This document shows, piece after piece, positions 27,761 through 36,160 of a stretch of 44,454 nucleotides of DNA. Position 1 is the first letter of the stretch; every line of letters starts with the position of its first letter. The DNA comes from Deltaproteobacteria bacterium HGW-Deltaproteobacteria-1 (lineage in GTDB: Bacteria > Desulfobacterota > Syntrophia > Syntrophales > Smithellaceae), in contig PHBN01000001.1 in NCBI GenBank assembly GCA_002840635.1, positions 1 through 44,454 of the forward strand, written 5' to 3'. Below the pieces are notes generated by a model. It saw only the letters and a program-made list of their open reading frames with translations. It ran no database searches and had not been told where the DNA came from. Position numbers and translations under genes: made by a program.

Positions 27761-29377
27761 ATGGAGACGGAAACCATCTTAATTTTGCTGTTTGTCGTGG
27801 CCACAACCGTGGCGATTGCCGTGCAACGTCTGGCCATTCCTTACACAGTCGCTCTGGTCGTCACCGGACTCCTGCTGGGGATGCTGAATATCTTTGAAGC
27901 GCCCCACCTGACCAAGGCGCTGCTGTTCGGTGTCTTTCTGCCGGGGCTGCTCTTTGAGGCCGCATTTCATATCGAGTTTAAACAATTCTGGCGAAACCGC
28001 CTCATCATTTCTTCGCTGGCCCTGCCGGGCGTTGTGGCGGCCATCGTGCTGACTGCCGTAATTTTAACCCCGGTCGCCGACGCGCTGCATTTCGTGCAGG
28101 GTTTTACCTGGAAACATGCTCTTGTGTTTGGCGCACTCATCGCCGCGACTGATCCCATAGCCGTCGTCGCCATCTTTAAGAATCTGGGCGTCCCAAAGCG
28201 GCTGTCCGTATTGCTCGATGGCGAGAGCCTGCTCAATGACGGCACCGCCATCGTTTTCTTCACGCTCAGCTTGGCGCTCGTAACAGGGACAGCGGCAACG
28301 GCCGGCGGGTTGGCTTTTGATTTTATCAGAATCGTCGGCATCGGTGCATTGATTGGAACGGGTGTCGGACTGGCCGTTTCGCAGGTCATCAGACAGGTGG
28401 ATGACCCGATGATCGAGATCACACTGACGACGATTGCAGCGTATGGTTCCTTCCTGGCTGCTGAACATTTTCATTACTCCGGCGTGATTGCCACCGTGGC
28501 GGCGGGTATGCTCTGCGGAAACTATGGCGCCCGTGTCGGCATGTCGCCATCAACCCGGATCGCCGTGGAGACGTTTTGGAAATACATCGCTTTTGCTCTC
28601 AACTCCATCATTTTCCTGCTGATTGGTCTCGAAGTACACTTCCAGGCATTGCTGGCCTCCTGGAAGGCGATCCTGGTTGCCTATCTCGTGGTGACGGGCG
28701 GCAGGGCGCTGGTCATCTTCGGCGTATCTTCGCTGCTCGGCCGGACGCGTGAAAGAATTCCCTGGGCGTGGAGCGTGATCCTGACGTGGGGCGGGTTGCG
28801 CGGCGGGCTGCCCATGGTACTGGTCCTCAGCCTCCCAAAGGATTTTCCGCATCGGGAATTGCTGGTCTCGATGACCTTCGGGGTGGTCATTCTTTCAATA
28901 CTTGTCCATGGGTTGACGATGTCTCCCCTGTTGAGATGGCTGGGCATTGTGCGCGGACACGAGGAACTCGCCGCATATGAGTTGACGCGCGGGGGGTTAC
29001 AGGCAACCCATGCCGCACTGAGCGAGATTGACCAAATGTCACACGTCCACTTCACCCAGCCGGACGTACTCTCTGATCTGCGCCGCGAATATGAACAGAA
29101 GGTCGAGCGCGATAGTGCTGCGCTCGATGAGTTGCATATCGATAACCAACAACTTCATGCCGAGGAATTACAACGCACTCGACGACACCTGTTGTTGGTG
29201 GAAAAAAACACGGTAATCGATGCCTTTCACCGTGGACTTCTCAGTCAGGCTGTCCAGGAGCAGTTACTCGCGGATATCGATATCCGGTTGCTGCGTCTCG
29301 AAACAGCAAAAACCGATTCGTCCGCCGAAGAAGAACCGTCCTTCGGACATACCGATGAGCATGCCCCTGTGGGATAG
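27761..29377 (+). CDS. CPA1-family Na+/H+ antiporter
   Basis: 538 aa; LFGVFLPGLLFEAAFHIEFKQFWRN, FGALIAATDPIAVVAIFKNLGVPKRLSVLLDGESLLNDGTAIVFF, ILTWGGLRGGLPMVLVLSLP. Confidence 0.93.
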   Translation: METETILILLFVVATTVAIAVQRLAIPYTVALVVTGLLLGMLNIFEAPHLTKALLFGVFLPGLLFEAAFHIEFKQFWRNRLIISSLALPGVVAAIVLTAVILTPVADALHFVQGFTWKHALVFGALIAATDPIAVVAIFKNLGVPKRLSVLLDGESLLNDGTAIVFFTLSLALVTGTAATAGGLAFDFIRIVGIGALIGTGVGLAVSQVIRQVDDPMIEITLTTIAAYGSFLAAEHFHYSGVIATVAAGMLCGNYGARVGMSPSTRIAVETFWKYIAFALNSIIFLLIGLEVHFQALLASWKAILVAYLVVTGGRALVIFGVSSLLGRTRERIPWAWSVILTWGGLRGGLPMVLVLSLPKDFPHRELLVSMTFGVVILSILVHGLTMSPLLRWLGIVRGHEELAAYELTRGGLQATHAALSEIDQMSHVHFTQPDVLSDLRREYEQKVERDSAALDELHIDNQQLHAEELQRTRRHLLLVEKNTVIDAFHRGLLSQAVQEQLLADIDIRLLRLETAKTDSSAEEEPSFGHTDEHAPVG

Positions 29378-29410
29378 TCGGGCGGTAAATCAAAGACAGG
29401 AGGAATACCT

Positions 29411-31936
29411 ATGATGAAACCCACTGACCGGCCCAAGGATGCTAAATCGCAGCCGGGATCGAAGCCTGATGCGAAAGATGGTTTAAAAACGTTGCCAGTG
29501 GTGGAAGTGGAGAAAAAGTTAGAATCGTCGCCGGACGGTCTAACCCAGACCGAGGCGCAGAAACGGTTGACCCAATATGGCCCGAACGAGATTGCGGAAA
29601 AGAAGACCAATCCCTTCCTGAAATTCCTCACCTATTTTTGGGGTCCCATCCCGTGGATGATTGAAGCGGCCGTGATCCTTTCGGCTATCGCCCGGCATTG
29701 GCCGGACTTCGGCATCATCCTTGTTCTGCTTGTCGCCAACGCCGTGGTCGGCTTCTGGGAAGAGCACCAGGCGGGTAATGCCATTGAAGCGCTGAAGGCA
29801 AAGCTGGCGATCAAGGCCCGGGTGAAGCGTGACGGGCAGTGGGTCAACCCGGAAGCGCGCGAGCTGGTGCCAGGCGACGTCATCCGGTTGCGCCTGGGCG
29901 ATATTGTACCTGCGGATGCGCGATTGCTGGAAGGCGATCCGGTTGAAGTGGATCAGTCGGCTTTAACGGGAGAGTCGCTGCCCGCGTCACGAAAATCAGG
30001 CGAAGCGGTTTACTCCGGTTCGATTATCCGGCAGGGTGAAAGCGAAGCGCTGGTCTATGCCACAGGCTCGGGGACTTACTTCGGCAAAACGGCGCAACTG
30101 GTACAGGAGGCGCATACCGTCAGCCATTTTCAAAAAGCGGTTTTGAAAATCGGCAATTACCTGATCGTTTTGGCGGTGGTCCTGGTAGCGGTGATTATCG
30201 GTTTTGCCGTCTACCGAGGTGACGCGCTTCTCACCACGCTGCAATTCGCCTTGGTGCTGACGGTGGCTGCGATTCCTGTGGCCATGCCGACGGTCTTGTC
30301 GGTAACGATGGCGGTGGGCGCGCGTATTCTTGCCAGGAAAGAAGCGATTGTGAGCCGACTGGTGGCGATTGAAGAACTGGCCGGCGTGGACGTGCTGTGC
30401 GCGGACAAGACCGGCACCCTGACGCAGAACAAACTGACCCTGGGCGATCCGTTTTGTGTTGATGATATTTCACCCGATCAAGTCATCCTCAATGGAGCAC
30501 TGGCCTCGCGTGCGGAAAATAACGACACCATTGATCTGGCCATTTTAGGAGGCCTGAAAGACAAAGATTCATTTAAAGCATATGAGGTCGGCCATTTTAT
30601 GCCGTTTGACCCGGTGCACAAGCGTACCGAAGCCGCCGTCACAGGCAAGGACGGAAAGACGTTTAAGGTGACGAAAGGCGCGCCGCAGGTGATTCTGGAG
30701 TTGTCGGCCAACGTCGGGCAGGTCAAAGCCGCCGTAGAGAAAGCCGTCAACGAATTTGCGGCACGCGGTTTTCGTTCACTCGGCGTGGCGCGGTCTGAAG
30801 GCGGCAGCCCCTGGCAATTTCTCGGGGTGCTGCCCCTGTTCGATCCGCCCAGGGAAGATGCCAAATCAACCATCGCCACGGCGCGACAAATGGGCGTTAC
30901 GATCAAGATGGTTACGGGTGATGCCCTGGCTATTGCCCGGGAAACCGCCCAAAAATTAGGGATGGGTTCATCCATTCTCGATGCCAGTGGCTTGGGTGAT
31001 TCCAAAAAGCAGGAAACCCCGGAAATGGCCCGGTCGATCGAAAAGGCAGACGGTTTCGCCCAGGTGTTCCCTGAGCATAAATTTCACATTGTGGATGTCC
31101 TGCAAAAGCTCGGGCACATCGTCGGCATGACAGGCGACGGGGTGAATGACGCCCCCGCGCTGAAGAAAGCCGACTGCGGTATTGCCGTTTCCGGCGCAAC
31201 AGACGCAGCGCGTGCGGCGGCCTCTATCGTGCTGATGACGCCGGGTGTGTCGGTCATTATCGATGCGATCAAAGAGAGCCGGAAGATTTTTCAGCGGATG
31301 AACAGCTATGCAATTTACCGCATCGCCGAAACGCTCCGCGTCCTGTTGTTCATGACGTTCTCGATTTTGGTCTTTAACTTTTACCCGGTGACCGCCGTCA
31401 TGATCGTCATGCTTGCGCTTCTCAACGATGGGGCCATCCTGTCCATTGCCTATGACAACGTTCGCTATAAAAATCAGCCCGAAGCCTGGAATATGCGCAT
31501 GGTGCTGGGGATTGCCACAGTATTGGGCATTCTCGGGGTCATCGCCTCTTTCGGCCTGTTTTACTTAGGCGAGCGCGTTTTTCATATCGACCGCGCGCAC
31601 ATCCAGACGCTGATGTATTTGAAACTGTCCGTCGCCGGACACTTAACGATCTTCGTGACGCGCACGCGTGGCCCGTTCTGGTCCATACGTCCTGCGAAGA
31701 TATTATGGCTCGCGGTACTCGGCACGCAAATCGTAGCGACGCTGATTGCGGTTTACGGACTGTTTATGATGCCTCTGGGCTGGGGGTGGGCCGGTTTCGT
31801 GTGGGGTTATGCGCTGCTGTGGTTCCTGGTGAACGATCGCATAAAGCTGCTTGCCTATCGGATTTTCGATCCGGTCAAATCTGCTGCAAAACCTGACGTC
31901 AAAGCTGGTGAGCCTAAGCCTGATCATGCAGGTTAG
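29411..31936 (+). CDS. Plasma-membrane-type proton-efflux P-type ATPase (type IIIA)
   Basis: 841 aa; GLTQTEAQKRLTQYGPNEI, DQSALTGESLPA, AIPVAMPTVLSVTMAVGA, CADKTGTLTQNKLTLG, MTGDGVNDAPALKKADCGIAV. Confidence 0.95.
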   Translation: MMKPTDRPKDAKSQPGSKPDAKDGLKTLPVVEVEKKLESSPDGLTQTEAQKRLTQYGPNEIAEKKTNPFLKFLTYFWGPIPWMIEAAVILSAIARHWPDFGIILVLLVANAVVGFWEEHQAGNAIEALKAKLAIKARVKRDGQWVNPEARELVPGDVIRLRLGDIVPADARLLEGDPVEVDQSALTGESLPASRKSGEAVYSGSIIRQGESEALVYATGSGTYFGKTAQLVQEAHTVSHFQKAVLKIGNYLIVLAVVLVAVIIGFAVYRGDALLTTLQFALVLTVAAIPVAMPTVLSVTMAVGARILARKEAIVSRLVAIEELAGVDVLCADKTGTLTQNKLTLGDPFCVDDISPDQVILNGALASRAENNDTIDLAILGGLKDKDSFKAYEVGHFMPFDPVHKRTEAAVTGKDGKTFKVTKGAPQVILELSANVGQVKAAVEKAVNEFAARGFRSLGVARSEGGSPWQFLGVLPLFDPPREDAKSTIATARQMGVTIKMVTGDALAIARETAQKLGMGSSILDASGLGDSKKQETPEMARSIEKADGFAQVFPEHKFHIVDVLQKLGHIVGMTGDGVNDAPALKKADCGIAVSGATDAARAAASIVLMTPGVSVIIDAIKESRKIFQRMNSYAIYRIAETLRVLLFMTFSILVFNFYPVTAVMIVMLALLNDGAILSIAYDNVRYKNQPEAWNMRMVLGIATVLGILGVIASFGLFYLGERVFHIDRAHIQTLMYLKLSVAGHLTIFVTRTRGPFWSIRPAKILWLAVLGTQIVATLIAVYGLFMMPLGWGWAGFVWGYALLWFLVNDRIKLLAYRIFDPVKSAAKPDVKAGEPKPDHAG

Positions 31937-32025
31937 ACCATTTGATGAAATCAAAAAAATAAGGAGGAAATAAGTATGGATGAAATATTTACAAAAAAAG
32001 TACGGGCCGCGGCAGTGGCTGGGTG

Positions 32026-32199
32026 GTGGCAAGAATCAATCTAACACCCAGGGAAGAAGAAGAGCTGCTACGGATTCTCGAAAGATATCTTCCTGATCTG
32101 GAAAGAGAAATGGCGGATACGGATAGAAAGGAGTTTCTCCATGCACTGGAAGAACGAGCAGCTATAATGAGGGATTTGATAAAACGCCTGAAGGCATAG
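32026..32199 (+). CDS. Small acidic hypothetical protein (possible GTG start), abutting a truncated upstream ORF (31977-)
   Basis: ARINLTPREEEELLRILERYLPDLEREMADTDRKEFLHALEERAAIMRDLIKRLKA. A separate ATG ORF at 31977 (MDEIFTKKVRAAAVAGWWQESI*) overlaps in another frame. Confidence 0.5.
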   Translation: MARINLTPREEEELLRILERYLPDLEREMADTDRKEFLHALEERAAIMRDLIKRLKA

Positions 32200-32675
32200 T
32201 AACAGGCCGATGAATTCTATCTCTGGAAGGATCTGGCGGCCATAAAAACGAGCAGGGAGAAAAGAATCAATGAGAATTTCAGAATGGTTGGATAAAAAGG
32301 AAGCAGACGGCATTGATGTATCTCAAATCACATTGCCTGATAACCTGTCTTATGACGAAGCGCCCGACGAGACCATTTTTTTTAAGGAGATTAATCCTCC
32401 TGATGGAGTCCTTTCTACAGCCGATCATCCATTTTCTACTGTAGAGCGTTTTGGGCACTGGTATTATTGCAGGGGGCGCGACAAGGCAACCGGCATTCAC
32501 GCGTCAGGGCTAGAGTGGCGGTTATTTACAAAGGATAAAGATCTTGCCGTCAAAACAGCCAAATCACACATAGGATAGAAATATTAGGATTGCTTGTTAG
32601 CGACCCACGCCACCGGAGGTAGCACTTTATCAAAGAGTGAATTCTGAGAAATTACTCAGAAGATGGAGAATAGAC
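32187..32675 (+). repeat. Copy 2 (intact) of the segment duplicated at 9893-10156
   Basis: Direct comparison, see copy 1. Confidence 0.9.
32270..32578 (+). CDS. Hypothetical protein (intact paralog of the 9974 pseudogene)
   Basis: 102 aa; MRISEWLDKKEADGIDVSQITLPDNLSYDEAPDETIFFKEINPPDGVLSTADHPFSTVERFGHWYYCRGRDKATGIHASGLEWRLFTKDKDLAVKTAKSHIG; preceded by GGGAG RBS. Confidence 0.7.
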   Translation: MRISEWLDKKEADGIDVSQITLPDNLSYDEAPDETIFFKEINPPDGVLSTADHPFSTVERFGHWYYCRGRDKATGIHASGLEWRLFTKDKDLAVKTAKSHIG

Positions 32676-32763
32676 GTTAATCAGAACATCGAGGTATAAA
32701 ATGTTTCCAACGCGCCTGAAAAAAACGTTATGGCGCTGAAATTACAAAAAAGGAGGACGTGTT

Positions 32764-33018
32764 ATGAAACTTAACACAAAGGCTTTCGGACTGGCATTTG
32801 GGCTTCTATGGGGCTTCGGTTTGTTTTTCGGAACATGGTGGATGATAATTATAGGGAAAGCATCGGGAGCGCCGACGCTTATAAGCAGCGCCTACATAGG
32901 TTACAGCATTACTCCCATAGGCAGCCTGGTAGGTTTGGTATGGGCTTTTTTCGATGGTTTAATAGGCGGCGCAATTTTTGCCTGGTTATATAATAAACTC
33001 AGTTCCCAGGAAAAATAA
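32764..33018 (+). CDS. Small two-TM membrane protein (often annotated holin-like)
   Basis: 84 aa; FGLAFGLLWGFGLFFGTWWMII ... YSITPIGSLVGLVWAFFDGLIGGAIFAWLYNKL; AGGAGG RBS. Confidence 0.7.
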   Translation: MKLNTKAFGLAFGLLWGFGLFFGTWWMIIIGKASGAPTLISSAYIGYSITPIGSLVGLVWAFFDGLIGGAIFAWLYNKLSSQEK

Positions 33019-33149
33019 AATTCACAGCGAATAAAATGCGTAAAGGGTGTGGAGGTATGATCTGAAAATAATGGTGACAGTGAAGTGGTATGGTCATAGC
33101 AGACACCTCGAAAAGCGTGATATAGAGACTAAACGATCTGAGGCGAGAG

Positions 33150-33218
33150 ATGACAACAGAGGAAAAGAGTTATTCAAAGCAATTTAAAATTGACGCCGTG
33201 AATCTTGTGACGGATCAA
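33150..33218 (+). pseudogene. N-terminal remnant of an IS3-type transposase OrfA (HTH)
   Basis: MTTEEKSYSKQFKIDAVNLVTDQ matches the start of IS3/IS911-family OrfA (YSxEFKxEAVxLVxxQG), then breaks off. Confidence 0.65.
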
Positions 33219-33233
33219 AAAAAGGAGAAGCAG

Positions 33234-33440
33234 ATGAAAAAAAACATGGGGACTGTTGATAGAGTCATTAGAATAGTGCTGGCCATTGTGGTGATTGTTC
33301 TTTACCTGACCGGCAATATCACAGGCATTGCAGCCATTATTCTGGGCATTCTTGCCTTGGTTTTTATCGTAACGAGTCTGATCGGTTTTTGCCCTCTTTA
33401 TGTGCCTTTTAAAATTTCGACGATTGGCAAATCAAAATAA
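33234..33440 (+). CDS. DUF2892 family small membrane protein
   Basis: MKKNMGTVDRVIRIVLAIVVIVLYLTGNITGIAAIILGILALVFIVTSLIGFCPLYVPFKIST; own AGGAG RBS. Confidence 0.9.
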   Translation: MKKNMGTVDRVIRIVLAIVVIVLYLTGNITGIAAIILGILALVFIVTSLIGFCPLYVPFKISTIGKSK

Positions 33441-33468
33441 AGCTGATTGCCCAAGTTCAAAGTTGACC

Positions 33469-33497
33469 GGTTGCATTGTCCAGCAGGCAATGCAACC
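33469..33497 (+). terminator. Stem-loop terminator candidate after the DUF2892 gene
   Basis: GGTTGCATTG tccagcagg CAATGCAACC perfect 10-bp arms, followed by AGTCATTCTATTATTTC. Confidence 0.55.
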
Positions 33498-33580
33498 AGT
33501 CATTCTATTATTTCGAATCATTCATTGGCGGCTAAAAACTGATTTTTCAAGACCTGATCATCCAATTGAAACTTAGAATT

Positions 33581-34441
33581 TTAGGGGCGTCCCGTTTGGG
33601 CTTTCTTTTCTTTTTTACCGGCATCCCCATTTTTCCCGTTGCTTTCGACAACACAGTTATTTTGTCCCAGACGCAAAACAGGGTCCTGACGGTAATATTC
33701 TTTGAGCACCCGGTAAAGATCGGGCGCGTGCTTGATCATTAAACGGGGCTGGTCAAAGAATTGCTCGGTCACCACAGCGAAAAATTCAGCTTCATTCGTC
33801 GCTCCGTAGGAATTGAGAAACGATTTTTTGCCGTGTTCGGCGTCATGCTTGAGACGAAGATATTCCCTTTCACATGTCTGTACCCAGTCCCGGTATTCAG
33901 CCCGGTCTCTAAGCGGCGGTGTACCGTCTGCCGCACCGTCGAGCATATCCAGCTTGTGAGCAAATTCATGATAGATAACATTATGGCCGGACTCAGGATG
34001 GCGGCCGCCTTGCAGCGCAGCATCCCAGATAATGATGACGGGGCCCTGTTGGAAGGCCTGCCCGAGAATCGGATGGCTCAGCTCTATCGGTGCCGACGCG
34101 TTTTCAAAAAAGCCAAGTTTGCGCTGGGGTGGAATTACTGTTGAGGGGTAAACGATGATGGATTCGACATTCCGATAATAGTTGTGGGGCAGTCCCAGAA
34201 GAAGCAGGCAGGCCTGGGCGGCGATGGTCACGCGGATTTCATCAGTCAGATCAAGCCCGCCGGCGCCTTCCCAATCTTTTTCAGCGATAAATACTTGGAT
34301 CAGCGCGCGCAGTTGAGTACGCTCAGCATCGGAGAGCATGCAGTAATGGGCAACGTTACGCCGTACAATATCTTCCCACGCGGCAGGAAATGGAACATCG
34401 GTGAGCTTCTTACGACGATGATCGGCAAACCACTGAAACAA
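33581..34441 (-). CDS. mtfA: MtfA-like zinc-dependent peptidase
   Basis: 286 aa; IIWDAALQGGRHPESGHNVIYHEFAHKLDMLDGAADGTPPL (HEXXH variant HEFAH), GATNEAEFFAVVTEQFFDQP. Confidence 0.92.
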   Translation of the reverse strand: MFQWFADHRRKKLTDVPFPAAWEDIVRRNVAHYCMLSDAERTQLRALIQVFIAEKDWEGAGGLDLTDEIRVTIAAQACLLLLGLPHNYYRNVESIIVYPSTVIPPQRKLGFFENASAPIELSHPILGQAFQQGPVIIIWDAALQGGRHPESGHNVIYHEFAHKLDMLDGAADGTPPLRDRAEYRDWVQTCEREYLRLKHDAEHGKKSFLNSYGATNEAEFFAVVTEQFFDQPRLMIKHAPDLYRVLKEYYRQDPVLRLGQNNCVVESNGKNGDAGKKEKKAQTGRP

Positions 34442-34804
34442 ATTTAATCCCCTTTTTCGAAATGTGGATTATTAAGTATGCTGTCTGGGGAATTCTGTCC
34501 AGCGAAAAATCGAGGGGATAGTATTTAATAATTTGTTTTCGGCTGACTGTTTGAATTAAATAGAACCGGTCCATTTTATTAGTAACTTAGTATTTTAGGG
34601 GCATCCCCCCGGGCCACCCAGAGACGGGATTCACGAAAGTGCGGTTACTCCAAACAGGCTATGACATGGAAGCGCTGGTCTAAGCCTTCAAGCCTTAATG
34701 AACCGGACGCGACCATCACTGCGGGTGGCAAGACCGTTCTCTACAAATGCATTGAGGAAGCGCACGGCGACGCCAACAAAGACAGCGTTGAATTAGAAAA
34801 GGAA

Positions 34805-36160
34805 TTAAATAACGATACGATATTCTCTGATCTTGTTTTGGAGAGTTTTGCGCGTTACCCCTAAAATCAGAGCTGCTTTGGTCCTGTTTCCGCCGGTCTG
34901 TTCAAGCGTTTTCAGGATCACCTCTTTTTCAATTTCTTTCAAAGAAGAACCTGTCGGGCCCGGCTTTATATCGTTTCCGTTTGGTAAGGTTTTAAAATCC
35001 TGAGGAAGATCTTCAAAAAGAAGTCTGTCACCGTGACTCATGATCACCATTCTTTCTATGATATTTTCCAGTTCCCGCACATTCCCAGGCCAGGGGTAGC
35101 GAACCAGGGCATCCATAACTCGAGGTTCCAGTGTTTTGACGTCCTTATTGTTTTTCCCGGCGTACTGTTTAAGAAAATGTTCAGCCAAAAGAGGGATGTC
35201 CTCCTTTTTATCTCTCAACGGGGCGATGGTGATCGGTACCACATTGAGGCGATAAAAAAGGTCTTCTCGAAAGCGGCCTTCTTTAACTTCCTTCCCCAAA
35301 TCTTTGTGGGTCGCAGCAATGATTCTCACATCCACTGAAATGGTCCGATTCCCCCCGACGGGTTCAAACTCCTTCTCCTGAAGGACTCTCAATATCTTTG
35401 CCTGTGTTGCGGGCGACATCTCTCCAATTTCATCAAGAAATAACGTTCCCCCATCGGCTAATTCAAACCTTCCTTTTCTTTTAGACTGGGCTCCGGTAAA
35501 AGAGCCTTTTTCATGACCAAAGAGTTCACTTTCCAACAATGTTTCCGGAAGGGCGGCGCAATTAACCTTGATGTAGGCCTGGTCTTTTCTAAGGCTGTTT
35601 TGATGAATGGCATTAGCGATAACTTCTTTTCCTGTTCCGCTTTCCCCAAGGAGAAGAACCGTGGCATCCGTCGGGGCTACCATGGCCAGGGTTTCAAAAA
35701 GTTCTTTCATGGATTGACTCTTACCGATGATATTGGAAAAATGGAATCTTTCCCCCAGGCGTTCCCGGTTTAAAATATTTTCTTTCTCCAAATCTCGATA
35801 GTGGAGGACCTTTTCGATCTTTAAAAGGAGTTCATCCATATCCAGGGGTTTGGTCAGATAATCATCGGCGCCGGATTTCAAGGTCGCCACGGCGGATTCG
35901 ATAGAGCCATAGGCGGTCATCATGATAATCGGCAGGCTGGGGCTGATTTTCTTAATTCGGTGGAGAGCCTCAATTCCATCCATAATGGACATTCGAATAT
36001 CCATCAAAATGAGATCATAAAAATGTTGACTGACCAAATCCACAGCTTCCTGACCGTCGGATGCCTCGATGACTTCATACCCTTCCTCGCCCAGGTGCGC
36101 CTTGAGCATCATCCGATGACTGGATTCATCGTCAACGACAAGGATCGTTTGTTTATTCAT
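34805..36160 (-). CDS. Sigma-54-dependent response regulator (NtrC/ZraR-like)
   Basis: 451 aa; receiver DLILMDIRMSIMDG; AAA+ LLLGESGTGKEVIANAIH, GSFTGAQ (ESELFGHEKGSFTGAQ), DGGTLFLDEIGE; Fis-type HTH NRTKAALILGVTRKTLQNKI. Confidence 0.95.
   Translation of the reverse strand: MNKQTILVVDDESSHRMMLKAHLGEEGYEVIEASDGQEAVDLVSQHFYDLILMDIRMSIMDGIEALHRIKKISPSLPIIMMTAYGSIESAVATLKSGADDYLTKPLDMDELLLKIEKVLHYRDLEKENILNRERLGERFHFSNIIGKSQSMKELFETLAMVAPTDATVLLLGESGTGKEVIANAIHQNSLRKDQAYIKVNCAALPETLLESELFGHEKGSFTGAQSKRKGRFELADGGTLFLDEIGEMSPATQAKILRVLQEKEFEPVGGNRTISVDVRIIAATHKDLGKEVKEGRFREDLFYRLNVVPITIAPLRDKKEDIPLLAEHFLKQYAGKNNKDVKTLEPRVMDALVRYPWPGNVRELENIIERMVIMSHGDRLLFEDLPQDFKTLPNGNDIKPGPTGSSLKEIEKEVILKTLEQTGGNRTKAALILGVTRKTLQNKIREYRIVI

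Noticed and set aside
32764-33018. Phage holin implying a prophage
   Set aside because: Only a two-TM small protein with holin-like annotation style; no phage structural, integrase or lysis genes nearby.
34661-34864. 67-aa plus-strand ORF as a real gene
   Set aside because: The reading EAFKPSSLNEPDATITAGGKTVLYKCIEE looks like a coding remnant with an in-frame stop near its start and overlap with the regulator 3' end, but I cannot assign a family, so it is not called.
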